Below, piece after piece: positions 1 through 12,300 of a stretch of 64,000 bases of DNA. Position 1 is the stretch's first letter, and every line of letters begins with the position of its first letter. Under the pieces are notes generated by a model. That model had not been told where the DNA came from. It saw only the letters and a list, made by a program, of their open reading frames with translations, and searched no databases. The position numbers were made by a program, and so were the translations under genes. Where the stretch lies: positions 248,001 through 312,000 of the forward strand of contig JAUIRK010001013.1 of the NCBI GenBank assembly GCA_030549495.1, given 5' to 3'. This DNA comes from Nectonema munidae. Lineage: Eukaryota; Nematomorpha; Nectonematoida; Nectonematidae.

Positions 1-3000
1 CTGCCTAATATCATTACAGTATGCTAAGTCTTTGTTCTCAGAGAAAAACAAAGAAACTCTTGATGTTTTTTGGGGTAAAACGTGATGCATGTACTTTTAG
101 ATAGTGAATTCTTTTCTTTCAATCTAGATCACACGCCCCAAACTTTTTCCGATCATTTTCTCCTATACTCACTTCATACATCCAGATTTTCCTCTTCATG
201 TGACGACGAAAGGAAAAGTCAAAACACTCAGTGACTATTTACTAATTTATTTATAAATTGTAGAAACAAAAATTGTTAAAACAACTAAAAAACTTTTGTT
301 TGTTCGTCCAACTTATAATTAGATTAGTGAGAAATTTGAGGTTGCTTTTTGTGAACCATTGTATGTAAGGGTTTGATTTTGGCAAGCGCGTAACGTATGT
401 CAAATTTCGCCTCAAATTGCTTTGTGCTTCTGAGTAAAGTAGAAAATCGTGACTCCAGAGCGCCCTATGCACGAAATGAGTTTTAATATTTTTTTTAGGG
501 CAAAAATCATATTTCCTGCATTTTTTACAAAGAAAAGATCCAAAATTTCTATACATTACATTCCTTGCACAGTTTCCACAAAAAGCTTAGGCAAAAGTGG
601 TAAGTAGTGAATTGTATTTATCTACACTTTTTTCAGAATAACTAACGTCTAAATCTTTGAAATGTAGGTTTGTTGCTTTAAATGATCTTGGATATCCTTT
701 AAAAGGTTCAGAAACGCCAATTTCAAAAAGGTTCAGTCTTTTCCATCTCAAAAAAGCTTCTTTTCATTCTCACGACTAACTTCATTTCTTCGACCAAATT
801 CTCTCTATCTCCATTTTTTGGTAAGTTCAAACTCTCTAAAATGTTGGTTTACTTCGCATGCTTCCGATGCTTTTTTGTGATAGTTTTCTCCCTTGAAATC
901 GTTTAACAAGTCTTTCCATTCTTCGTGCAGGCCTCATCGCCACCACTACAGCTTTATTTCAATCCTCTTGTAACAAAAATGTTTTAGTACTAAAATTTTT
1001 AAGTAACTCTGTTTCAAGCATCACTCTTCAAGAAAGTAATGAGAAAAAATGAGAGGACTAAGCCCATCTCAGCTTTAAAGTCTACTTTAATACCTTTTCA
1101 AATGTTGTTTTAGGTCAAGGAGGGAAATAATTTTAAGCAGCAAAAAGTATAGGTAATGAGAAAAAAATTAATATCATGCTATGACTAAATTATTCATTAT
1201 GTTTACACTCATCTAATAAAAGTGCAATTAAATTTTTTTATTACTTTACACATTAATTCTTTTTCTCTGAATAGGCCAAAAAGCTCGGGGACTAAGGTAA
1301 ACGGTTCCGACCTCTCTACTATTAACAAAAGGCACTATGGCCTTCAACAAACTAAACCGCATCTACAGTTTTCTAGCCCAAGCATGAAACCCGTGAAAAA
1401 AAGGAAAAATCTGGCAATGGTTTAGGCTGAAAATAAGATAGATGGAATACTGTAAACATAAATTCCAATTTGGCAAACGTAAATTGAAAATATCGAAGCT
1501 GTGAAACAAACATTAATCCTTTTTTTTACTTTTTTCGAACGCCATCACAACTTGAAATTTGCTTACAAAACCAAAAGATTACACTAAAATGTGGCAGAAT
1601 AGGTCTGCTTTAGGAGGCTTTGCTTTAATATATTTGTTTTTGATTGAAAATGCAGTTTAATTTGTGTAGATCAAGCGTGGCGCAGACTTATCTAAATCAA
1701 CTTGATTGATTACTTCACTAAATATGATTTATCAGCCTAATTTATAATGCTTTCCAGAATGTGTGTTCAAGGCACTAGACAGAATGTTGTAAGTTCAGAT
1801 ATTTAAATAGCCATGATGTATTATTTCAATGCATGTCTGCACAAAAAGTTTTGTAGTTTGATTTATTACTTCTTTTCATCACAATCTCTCTATGTAAGCT
1901 CGTGCTAATCTATCTTCAATCTCATAACTAATTTCAGTCTGATATATGTGCATAATTCATACCTTTCTCTATTCTATTTTACTTTCTCAATACTTCAAAT
2001 CTTTATTTTGACATTGAAAAGTTATCAAATTAATTTTAGGACTCTACACACTATTTTCTTAAATTTGACGATCTCAACCGCTGAAGAATTTCTTCCCTCT
2101 CCTCCTAGGGAAATTTAACAGTTCCTAGGGTGAGGAAAAATTGAAAGAAGAAACTGTCAGACTCTAACTGAGGAAATCAGAAGAGATAAAACAAAACATT
2201 TTTATTCAAGTATAAAAATCAAGCACTATTTTATTTGTAAAAATAGTATTAAGGTTGTTTCCCGTAATCTTGAAACAACACTGAAATATGAATTTAAATT
2301 ACGATTATTTTAGGGCTTATGTTAGCAATGCGCATCGCCTTTTCCTTGGTGGCCGTGATAGTGATCGCATTCACTTGGAAAGTTGAGCAAATACAAAACT
2401 AAATTTGTTGCAGCTTTTTTTAATAAGAATCAAAAGGCTCCAATGAAGTAGTTTTTCGAAGCAAAGATTAGCTAGGCCTAAAATGAAGTTTTCCAAGGAG
2501 AAGTTGTTTTTGTTAGTCAAGGGTGCGACTAACACAATTTTTTATCATTCACCAAAAGATCGGATCGAATTGTGTCCTAAAAAAATGTCTAAAAGTTGAA
2601 GTTAGAAAATAAATTTAAAAGTATGATTCCATATATAATATTAGACCTTTCTCATTCTTAAAAGGAACCCAGTGCTTTATATTCATAAGGACGAAGGATT
2701 CTTTCTCTCTCCATTGAAGTTCTTGAATCATCTGCTTCTTTCATAAATGAGGTTCTAACAAATAAAAATGAAAGGAATAATCATTTCTTACTTCTCAAAA
2801 CATCAAAGTACTTGTGGGATCAAAGAAAATGGACACCTTGAAGCAAATGAAATAATTAAGAGCTATTGTTATACATCATTGGGATAGGCGATTTACTTCG
2901 AGATGAGGGAATGTTTGATTTTTCCGACTTATCTACACAACGAGTTTTATACAACCAAGGATACAACGTTAAACTTTTGAACCGAGCGACAATCGCTAAA

Positions 3001-4170
3001 ATTGTATACTATTCAATAAAACATCGACATCAGTTTTCAAGGATTATGTTCCGAAACAATAGTTAACAGAATATATCATTTAATTCGTGTATTTCCTTAT
3101 AATATTTTAGCACTTACTCGCAATAGGAAAAGCGTATTTCATATTCATAAAGACGAAACACGTTATCTTTCTCTTTAGAAAAACAGTTGTCATTAAGACA
3201 TGTGTAAAATACTCAGGATTATCCTTTAAGAGAAAATGATTAGAGTAAGAATGGGACTTGTAGAATCTCGTATTTTATGGGTCGCCAACCTTAATGTAAT
3301 GTCTATATTTTGACTTGTTTTACAAAGCATATGTGCTGTTATTAGGCCCAAATACTGTTATGTCATAAAAGTTTTTGCTTCCCTGGGCTGCTGAAAGGTC
3401 ATGCACGCTTTCTGTTTAGTTTACTTTTTTATAATTAACTTATTTCTTCTAACTTAACAGCACTGTTTATTTGTAAATCATTTACCATTAATTATTATAC
3501 CTACAATACAATTTTAAAATGAATAGCAACCAAACTATTTCTACAAAATGACTAGAAAACAATTTTTGTATGGTACTTTAAAGACAGTTCAATAACGGGG
3601 ATTCTATTCATCCTCACAGGAAGCGACTTTTAGTGTTATACGAAAAGAAGTCTTATGTCCTTATGTAAGGATAACATATCAATGAAAATATGTTATCATC
3701 TATGATTGTTTTATTACGCTTTTCACTTTTTTAATTTTATTGTATATACATATTTTAATTTCGTTCATTATTTAATTGGTTATAAATAATAATTCAACTT
3801 TTAAAGAAATCAAACCGATTCTAAGATTTTAATATGGATACAAAATCACAATTAAATTCAAATACATGAAAAAGGAATGGGAAACAATCAAAATGGACTT
3901 TTGATGGCTTCTTTCTTATGCTTTTTCCATTTGCCATGATACTAATGTGAAAACATACGTATTTCAATATTAGTATTAGAAGAAACAAAATTTTGATTAT
4001 GTGTTTATTTTTTCTGAGTAATTTAACAGGAAAAATACTTTTGTAGAAATAGTTATTTAGCATTAAAACCAATAAATTTTATTTATATCTAACTAAATAG
4101 GTAAAGGTACCGTAGGGGACTTTCATAGAGAGGGCACAGTTGTGCCGCATGTATCGAACTATGAAGAAAA
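1..4170. other. Upstream flank, no recognisable gene
   Basis: AT-rich DNA with no exon I can recognise. The longest open frame, on the minus strand at 251-556 (101 codons), has a CKKC-type cysteine pair near its start but matches no family I know and may be chance. A plus-strand frame at 2866-3066 starts with TTG and is also unrecognised. No promoter is identifiable. Confidence 0.5.
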
Positions 4171-4247
4171 GAGGCTTGATGCGGGATCGAAGCCACAACC
4201 TTGAGTTTTCGAAACCCAGTACCTAACCAACCTTACTCACGAGCCTC
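4171..4247 (-). repeat. tRNA-like sequence (SINE head or tRNA pseudogene)
   Basis: Read on the minus strand, the 77 bases begin GAGGCTC and end AAGCCTC, a nearly complete acceptor stem. They contain an A-box-like GTGAGTAAGGTTGG, a 5-bp stem closing the 7-base loop TTCGAAA (anticodon position CGA) and a B-box-like GGCTTCGATCC. The D arm and T stem are poor, so a working tRNA gene is unlikely. Similar GTGAGTAAG-containing units occur at 54745-54812 and 62907-62974, pointing to a dispersed tRNA-derived family. Confidence 0.5.
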
Positions 4248-4386
4248 TATGACAATAGGAATCACTAATAAACTATTTTTTGTAATGAAAGATAAATTAC
4301 TACCTTTTGGCTCCTTGGTCAAACCCAAGGGAACGGTTAACCTCTTAAAATGTGAATACTATAAAATAAGGAAGATGCTTACCTCG

Positions 4387-4501
4387 TTAACCACCAGAAT
4401 CTTCACCCGATATCTAATGTAAAGCAGAAGATTTGTATTAAAGGGCATTGCTAAAGACAGATGATTTTATTTTTGTACGAATCTGGCCGTTAACCGGTTA
4501 A
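4387..4501 (+). mobile_element. TTAA-flanked MITE, family B (diverged copy)
   Basis: Bounded by TTAA on both sides. It contains the CGATATCTAATGTAAAGCAG block and the GATTTGTATTAAA block shared with the copies at 28613-28740 and 29048-29183. Ends resemble CCGTTAACGACC and its inverse GGCCGTTAACCGG. TTAA target duplication suggests a non-autonomous piggyBac derivative. It is internally diverged. Confidence 0.6.
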
Positions 4502-4932
4502 ATTATTTCCAATATATTTTTACTTCTGCTAAGGAATGCTCAACCAAGGTGACACTCAAGTGAATTCCTACTCCCTTTCTTGCGCCACCTTCATCTCGTT
4601 AGTCTTCGTTTCAGCCAAAATGTCATAATACTCTGTCAAATTCGTTTTATTTACTTTGCAAAGTTATATCAATCAATTACATATTTATATTTTTACAAGA
4701 TTATCATTTATATTTACTTTCATTATTTTCGAGCGACATTTACCAATTATTGCAACGACCTGTTTATTTTTGAATAAATAATTTTGAATTATTTCCTGAT
4801 TTTCAATGATACATTTCTATTCTAATATCTTGTTTTAAGTGTTTGGTTATAGGCGATTGATTGAATTTGGGAATTGTGAGAAGTAAACACTTTTTACTTT
4901 ATTTGACCGCAAATATGTTCTTATGTCTATAG

Positions 4933-4997
4933 CAGGGGCGCCGCACACCCTCAAAATTATTGGAGGCGAAATTTTTTTCCCCTGGTGTGCGCCCCTG
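4933..4997. mobile_element. Very short hAT-type MITE (65 bp)
   Basis: Starts CAGGGGCGCCGCACACC and ends GGTGTGCGCCCCTG, a near-perfect terminal inverted repeat with only about 35 bp between the arms. It is flanked by 8-bp near-duplications (GTCTATAG on the left, TTCTATAG on the right). CAG/CTG termini and 8-bp target duplications are hAT hallmarks. It has no coding capacity. Confidence 0.65.
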
Positions 4998-5005
4998 TTC
5001 TATAG

Positions 5006-6620
5006 CCGTTATGTGGCGTAATTATAGCTGTCACATTTGGCCTAGTCGGAAAAACGCATATTTTTGATCTAGTCATCCCGCTTGGTTTCCTCATCGGGAT
5101 ATCCCTACTGTCTGTTCAGTTAGGGACAAATCAAGAACTAAAAAAACATTAAAGTTTTGGATAAGCTTACTTCATATATTTCCCTACTTCAGACGTAAAC
5201 AAATTTAACAAAAATTAATGCATCTTTCAAATTTTAGATAATTTATATGTTTATCATTTTTTAATCACATGTCTTTTGCAAAAAAAATATAATTTTGGAA
5301 TGTAATAAAAAAACAGACAAACTCATTGATTTACTGGGAAAGATTTAATTCACAAGTTATACAAGAATTCACAAATGTAGGTTGAATGAAAAATTGAGAT
5401 CAAACAAAACAAGCTAAATTATAAAATGCCCAGACAAAAATTCCTTTGTTGTTTTTTAAATGAAATTTTATCATGTCTTCTTTGAAGCAAGTAAAACTTC
5501 TTATGTGATGCAACAACAAATTCACTCACAACGGCCTCCTATATCCACTGACAATGAGATCGATCGCAATGCATTTCTTGTCCCGTGCGGAGTCGCACGC
5601 ATCTCTGAACATTTGACATGAAGAATTTGTTTGGCAATACTACATACTTCATCGTGTAAAATATGTCAATAATATAGTAGTAGTAGTACTAGTAGCTATT
5701 AGAAGTCCTTAATTTCAAAAAATATTGTGTAATAAACAAATAAGCATGTTAGTAGGCAATAAAAAGTAAAGTGTGAGCAAATTTGTATTCATGAAAAGTA
5801 AGCCAAATGACCACATTAAAATAACCCAGGAAACAATAGTTGATTAACAAGAGATAATGAAATTAGAAGAATAGCAAATATGTATCAATTATAATCAACA
5901 AAATAGGCCAAAATAAAATTAACGTTTGTAACAAAAGTACCCTTTTTGGAGCAGGATGGTCGAGCAGGGGGTTGCAAAAATGCTTTTTGAAATATCACTT
6001 CAAAGTTCGAATATAACAAAAGTTTGACATGGTGTTCACCAGGATGTTGATTTAAGTCAGGGCTCTGTTGGCGAAGAATTGCTTTGATAATGGGAGAGGC
6101 GATAATAAGGTAGCACTAATAAGTTGGCAAAGCGGGGAGATTTATCATGTTTATACATGTCAGAGTTAACATCATATGAGAATATTGGAGGAAACAAACC
6201 GTGATAAAACTTGTACGTAAACAAAGAATCCTTGAGTTCATACAAATGTAATTTGAGTAGGAAGAGTTAATCATGAATATATCATTAGTATGAGAAATTC
6301 CTTTTTGTTTGAAAATAACACGCATATGTTTTTTTCTAAAATATATCATTTATCCGTTGAGACAAAATCATAATTAAATAATCTATTCGTTATGTGTGGG
6401 ATAAATAATGTTTTATGCAACAATAATAATAATAAGAGAGTTTTGGTTGAGCAAAATTTCAGTGTACTTCAAAATATTCTTTTTATAGAGTTTTTAATAA
6501 AAAACTTAAAAAATATTATTGCAAAAGTATGGGAAAAATTGATTGCAAACATAGAAATTTTAAAAACTTCTTTTATGTTCTTTTTAACAATAATTTAGAG
6601 TTATAATCAGGGCGAGTATA
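5006..6620. other. Intergenic DNA, nothing recognised
   Basis: AT-rich, with a short TAG-triplet run near 5672-5695. Overlapping minus-strand frames at 6057-6349 are short and unrecognised. No splice-compatible exon of a known family was found. Confidence 0.4.
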
Positions 6621-6770
6621 AGTCAATAAAGTCAACTTTTATTTCCGTTTAGCAAAAACTCTTTGAAGAAGATCTTTACTTGTTTAGTCTAAAAAATTTT
6701 GAACTAATTTCAAATTTTTAAGTCAATCAAAGTCAATTTTTCGTGTTTAGGTCAATAAAGTCAATTTTTA
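6621..6770. repeat. Interspersed direct repeats of GTCAATAAAGTCAA
   Basis: Three close matches to AGTCAATAAAGTCAA or AGTCAATCAAAGTCAA, at about 6623, 6722 and 6752, each followed by TTTT(T/A)AT. They lie immediately outside the left end of the piggyBac element and have no known function. Confidence 0.5.
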
Positions 6771-7323
6771 TATCCTTAGCAGGACGACTTTTTGATTCAA
6801 TGTGCACTAAAATTGTTATAAGCGATACATACAAGTTTTCTTCTTTATTTCAACACCCACAATAGTTGGGCTTTTTTTTATAATAAAAGTTTTTACTGTC
6901 AAAGTCCTTGTATGACTGTGGTTAATCAGTTTGAGGTATGTTTCTAAGACAAATTTTTTATACTGAAAAACGCAGTTAAATACGATTATCCGCTTCAGAA
7001 TTAATGCCATCTTTAATCCAAAAAGTTTGTTTTAGTTAATGTCATCTATAATACTTTTACACAAGTTTACATTCGAACTTCAAGTTATCGTGTAAACTTA
7101 TTAGATTACTTCGGCAATAAATCATTTATAATTCATCTATTATATTATTTGTTAAATTATTTCAACAAACGCTACTTCATATGCAAAAAAGGCATATTAA
7201 TCATAGATTAATATTTAGTTTTTTTCAAAATTTATAAAAAAAAATGAACTAACATTTATTCAACTATTATAAAAATACAACACACGAGTATTATAATAAA
7301 AAATTCGTAAATATTTACAATTA

Positions 7324-9072
7324 TTATGTGTTTCTGCACTTTTTACACATAAATAAAGTATGGCTTTTACGAATGAATTTTCCACATACACTGCATTTTC
7401 GTGTTCCCCTTTTTCTTGGCTTACAATCAATAAAAGAGCAATATCCTCGTTGAACTGATGTAGTTGGGTTCTCGTCAACATCAAAAAACCGGTAAAAAGA
7501 TGATAAGTTTCTGGTAGATAAGCGAGTAAATGAACTTTGACTTCTAATCAACATGCATTTTTCAGCTAAAAGTAGAGAAAGGTGTTTTATAAAGCATTTT
7601 CTTCCTCCTCTTGAAACTGACGGGTATGCATCTGAATCATTAGCTCTCATAATTACCCAGCTATTATTAATTGCAATATCAAGAAAATTTGTAAAAATTG
7701 CAACTGGCCAACGCCTAGAAGACATATAACAGCTGTAATTTCTTGCCATTCTGTTAAAAACATCCACTCCAGATTTAAACCTATTATAATCTAGAATAGT
7801 TTGAGGCTTTTTTCTGGGCCCAAGAGTATCTATTTGTGATAGATGTTGACTAGATAAAACATAGACTGGTTTGAAGTTTTTTTTAGAATGTTTTTCCGGT
7901 ATATAAACTGTTAACGAAGAGGTTTCTGAATACAAAAATCTACTCTCACAATCATTCAAACCCAGACCTTTTAAATGCGCTGGACGGACTACATGCGGCA
8001 TGAACCTTCTATTACTTCTTACCGTACCACAGATTGTATAGTTTTGATTTTTGGCCCAATTACACAAATCCTGGGACATGAAAAACCTATCTGCATAAAT
8101 ACCAATACCGGTCGGTAAGCAAGAAATATTTACCAATCTTTTTACTATATTATTGGGTTTAAAATGATCCCTGTCCACTAAACCACTTTCATAAATTTCG
8201 CTACAAAAAACAAAAAAACTGGACGAGTCTACACAGTGATAAATTTTCATACCATATCGACCTGGCTTGGATGGGTCGTATACTTTTATAGGTGATTTGC
8301 CTCTATACTTGACGAGCTGCTCGTCAATTGTAACGCAATTAGATGGTGACCAATATTTATGAAAGTTTTCGAGGAAAAAATTTTGTAAGTATCTTATCGA
8401 AGCTAATTTATCTGAACTATTTCTTGTAGTTCTTGAATCAAATCTTATAAAGGTACGAATAAGAATGAATACGTCTCTACTGATTGCAGCTTTTAAAAAA
8501 GGGGTTCCATACTTTTCAGAAAAAAGATGTTTGACATCAATCTGCTGATCTTTAGACTGCCCAATGTAAAGAATACAGGCTAAGTATGCTAGCAAATGTT
8601 CCATTGAAAACCTTTCATATAAACTTTTGAGGTTCTCCAACAAACAATTAGGACTTCTACAAAAAAAACATTTAACTAAATAATGTTTTCTAATAGAAAA
8701 TTACTTGTAGTTTTCTTCCATTCTTTCTTTTGTGCAGACAAAAATATGGTTCAAAAGAGATTCAGTGAAAAAAAAATTAAAAAATTTCAAAGGATCTTTC
8801 AAATTTTTTGCCGTATCTTTTGGACCTGGTCTACTTGAGATGATATTAGTTGATGATCTTCTTCCACAAATCTCTCTCGGTTCCCAAAAAAATTGGGTTC
8901 CATCTGGTGCTACAAGTGACACATCTTCGCAAAGAGCCGTTTCTTCATCGCTTGAATCTGTTTGCCCTTCGCTATCAACTGATTTTTGAATTTCATATTC
9001 ACTATTTGAAAAAACGTCAGAACCAGAGGTTTCTCCTTCATCACTACTTGTATAAAAACTTGAGGAGCTCAT
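7324..9072 (-). CDS. piggyBac transposase (two exons, apparently intact)
   Basis: DDE transposase of the piggyBac family (DDE_Tnp_1_7), which cuts and pastes the element at TTAA sites. Exon 1 is 9072-8705 and exon 2 is 8659-7324. The 45-bp gap begins GTAATT and ends TTTTTGTAG, and removing it joins the exons in frame to 567 residues. The acidic serine-rich N terminus is typical. Predicted catalytic aspartates are D235 (TIDEQL), D313 (YADRFF) and D422 (KSGVDVF); the 78-residue spacing of the first two equals that of Trichoplusia ni piggyBac (D268, D346). The C terminus (about 528-565) is a Cys/His-rich finger with CKPRKRGTRKCSVCG. No internal stop was seen. A related, decayed copy lies at 20342-24078. 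Family call is secure; activity is unknown. Confidence 0.9.
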
Positions 9073-9524
9073 AATAAAATTTTGCGAAGTAACTTAGGAA
9101 ATCCAAATGAAGCTTGTCAAGAAATGGAAGAATTATTACACATAGACAAATAATGCAAAAGAGAAAGTTTTGTGTAATCTATACGCGATTCTTCACTATT
9201 CATTCATGCCAAGGAATTATTTACCAAATGTGGTGAGAAAAAAGATAACAAATGCATAGACAATTATATATGGTTCGTGTAGTCAATGGAACAATTGAGG
9301 TCACTCTAGCCGCATGCGTATTCTCGATAAAAAATCAATATCAAGTAAGAGTTCTTTGTGTTTGAAATCATATTTTGATTTATTTCTGCGTTGTATGATG
9401 TGTCTTTTATTACCCAGATAATACCATGATACAAATTCAATAAGGAGTCCATTCTCTTCATTTTTTTATTCAAGTACGCAACCATGCGCTGTTCAACAAA
9501 TCGATCTAAAAAGCTTATCTAATT

Positions 9525-9815
9525 TTTTTAATATTTTTTACTTTTTATAAAATATTTTGCACTGTAGAAAAATAAATTTATGAAAACAAAGTTTTGAATA
9601 GTGATCAATATAATTTTTTCACAAAACTACATAATCATACGTTTGTTTGTTTTGTTACTTCTTTTTTCTTTGTAAATAAAAAAAATATTATAGTTCTTCT
9701 TTTTAATTTTTTATATATAATATTTTGCACTATGGAAAACAAATTTATGAAAACAAAGTTTATAGTTTTTTTCACAAAACTACATATTCGTACGCTTGTT
9801 TGTTTTGTTATTAGC
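9525..9815. repeat. Imperfect tandem duplication inside the piggyBac right arm
   Basis: Two copies of a roughly 140-170 bp segment. Each contains ATATTTTGCACT, AATTTATGAAAACAAAGTTT, then TTTTTCACAAAACTACATA and CGTTTGTTTGTTTTGTTA or a close variant. The copies differ by substitutions and indels. Open frames over them are AT-rich low-complexity sequence and not convincing. Confidence 0.65.
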
Positions 9816-10212
9816 TAATAATGAAAGACTTGCTATAATACCCAAAACGAAGGAAATAATAGAAACATGATTTTCGAACGTCATGTGTTTCAAAAATAAT
9901 CCTCAGAAAAAAATTCTAAATTTGAAATCCACTTCAAATTTATATTTTTATAACTTGTTTAAGGTTACAACTTAAGTTTTTCATAAAAACATATTAATTT
10001 TAGATGGCGTTAAATTTAAATTTCGTATAAATTACTATAAATATTTTTTCATGTGGTGAAAATTTTATATTTCTTTTTATCTTTAAAACCCATTAAAAAA
10101 AAATAAAATACCACCAAGTTAGCATATCGACTAGCTATATTTTTCTATCAGAAAAAGATATTTTAAATATTTACTAGCCAAAAAAAGCCCTACTCCGTCC
10201 TTCTAAGGTTAA

Positions 10213-10545
10213 CACTTTTTGATTCAATGTGCCTAAAATTGTTATAAGCGATACATACAAGATTTCTTCTTTATATCAACACTACTTCCACAATAGTTGG
10301 GCTTTTTTTCATCTAATAAAAGGTTTTACTGTAAAGTTTGCCTTACTGAGGTTAAACATGAAGAAGTTTTTTGTAAGACAAATTTTTTTTGTTAACAAAC
10401 GCTGTTACATACGATATATCCGCTGCGTAAACTATGGAATTTTATTCCCAAACTTTTTTATCATTGCATGTTATTCACATCTTTTACACAAATTTACATT
10501 AAAAGTTAAGTTATCCTGCAAAATTGTAGATTACCGGCATTAAAT
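10213..10545 (-). mobile_element. Fragment of a second piggyBac left arm
   Basis: From ACTTTTTGATTCAATGTGC to about 10545 this segment repeats 6786-7140, the region just inside the left end of the piggyBac, with many small differences. Shared blocks include TTATAAGCGATACATACAAG and CACAATAGTTGGGC. It abuts the right-hand TTAA at 10209-10212 and lacks its own terminal repeat, as if two related elements had been joined or one had inserted at the end of another. Confidence 0.6.
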
Positions 10546-11639
10546 CATTTAAAATTAGTAATAGAAAAAGACCTTCTCTTTTCAAACCTATCGGCAACAC
10601 TTCACTTCCAACTGTAACGAAATTGATATTGATTGCAAGCAGCAAAATATTTTCATTAAAATCTAGCAGTGAAGAAATTAATGATGAAGATGGAAAACTC
10701 AAATCTCGCAGTACTTATCCCAAATTACAAAATTGTCAAGTTTTAACTTTAGAAGTAAAAAGATCTTTTTCTAAACTGCTAGAAAATTATGGAATTTTAA
10801 ATCAGAAAATATCATTAATTATATGTTGTTGTATTACAAAGTCATGGATTCTTTAAAATAATTTTCAATACTTTCTCTAAAGTGTTCATAGTTGTTGAAT
10901 TCAATGAAACTTTAAAAAGTTAATCAACGAACTTTTTATCAATAGAATAAAAAGGCGTTAATTTCTGGTATATTTTAAAAACGCTAAGTTATACTAGAGT
11001 ATAAAAGATGATTATAGACTTAAAATTTTTTAAATTAAATAAAAAATTCATATAAAATAAAAAAAATATTAAAAAAAATTTACATAAATAGATAATCCAA
11101 ATGTTCATGGAAAAAAAGCTAAGAAAATAGGTTTCGTTTTATTGGAAAATGAATTAGTAAAAAATTTATTCAATTTTGTAAGGTAAATTGTAAAAATATT
11201 ATTAAGAAAACAAGAATTATATTGAAATAGTTTATGAAAATATCAGAGTATTTTATTTTGTGTAGTGATGGGCAGAAAAATTGGGCATCAAACGAAAGAG
11301 CGATATAAATTATTTGGGAAGAAGGAATTTTAGATGTTCTCTCTAAAACCTAAAAAAATTAACTTTATTCACCTGCCCCAAAATTAATATAAAGTCATTC
11401 TAATTTATTAACCAAAGGAGTTCTTATCACAATATTCGCGTTTTTTACAGACGTGATCTCACTGTTCTGCTCACTGATTTTTTTCTACAAATATTCAGAT
11501 TTCGTGGTTTTTTATTCCACAACATTTGCACTTTTCCTTGAGACTCCAAATACTAGAATCACTTGAAGCAAAAACCTTTGAAAGATGACAAAAAAATTAA
11601 CAATCAAACGTGCGCCTTTGTAAAAAACAATGTAACAAG
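10546..11639. other. Intergenic DNA, nothing recognised
   Basis: AT-rich. A plus-strand open frame at 10623-10856 and overlapping minus-strand frames are low-complexity and unrecognised. Confidence 0.4.
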
Positions 11640-12300
11640 TATAACAATTACTTGATTTTTAATGTCTTCAGCCATGTGTTCAATTCTACGTTTAACGGTA
11701 TTAGCACACATAGGAATTACTTTCAATTTCTGTGCAGTCTGTTTTCCTAAAACCTTTTCACAAGCTTAAAACACATGCCTTAATTAATTATTCTCCTATC
11801 GTGTATGCCTTTTTAATTTTTGCAATTTGAAGTGCTATCAGATATGAAGCCTTCAACGACGACTCATCGTCAACAAACATTTCTTTCAAACTACATACTT
11901 GGATTTGCAGATTTTCTTGAATTCTTTGAAAATATTTAAGTGATTTTTCAGTTAAATCAGGGTGTTTTGATTGCAAGTGTCTTTCGAGTTTTGAAGGTTT
12001 CATGACATCATTATATAAATTTTCAGAGCACACAATACATAGAGGTCGTAGATCCAGCTCACTGCCAGGTTCTTGATAAATCCAAATTTCAAATAGCTCG
12101 AATCGTATTTTCTTGACACTTTGACTTTTTTTCTTTTCGCCTTCAGTCAGAATGTTCTTTCTTGTGGTGCCATGCGAATGCTCTGATACTGATTTATTGA
12201 TCAGCACACTGTCTAGAATGTTATTACTTCTAACATTAGTTTCTTTGTCTTTGCTTTTATTAAAGTAATGCAAAATATTCGCTTTCTTTTTCTCCCTCAT
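11640..12300 (-). pseudogene. hAT transposase N-terminal fragment (ZBED5/SCAND3-like), broken
   Basis: A 170-codon frame starts at the ATG at 12300. It encodes a BED-type zinc finger (CIVC, then LERHLQSKH, around residues 88-112) followed by ASYLIALQIAKIKKAYTIGE, the conserved segment after the finger in hAT transposases related to ZBED5, SCAND3 and GTF2IRD2. The frame stops after TIGE; further hAT-like sequence (KVLGKQTAQKLK then RRIEHMAEDIK) continues to about 11640 in another frame. The catalytic core and dimerisation region are missing, so this is a dead 5' fragment. Confidence 0.75.

Larger units (their letters stand above)
6774..10208 (-). mobile_element. piggyBac transposon, full-length and largely intact
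   Basis: The left end reads CCTTAGCAGGACG. The right end is CCGTCCTTCTAAGG, the inverse of CCTTAGAAGGACGG, followed directly by a TTAA target site at 10209-10212. On the left the expected TTAA has decayed to ATAT. The 3.4-kb span encloses one spliced piggyBac transposase on the minus strand (7324-9072) and about 1.1 kb of AT-rich non-coding DNA at its right (5') side, part of which is internally duplicated. An incomplete related copy of the left end follows directly at 10213. The boundaries are inferred from terminal similarity. Confidence 0.7.

Noticed and set aside
251-556. 101-codon minus-strand frame with cysteines as a zinc-finger exon
   Set aside because: Only one clear Cys pair, no match to a known finger, and no flanking exon recognised.
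4171-4247. Functional tRNA-Ser(CGA) gene
   Set aside because: D arm and T stem do not form properly, there is no long variable arm expected of tRNA-Ser, and related diverged units are dispersed.
8732-9074. Plus-strand frames opposite the piggyBac N terminus
   Set aside because: Antisense shadows of the transposase exon.
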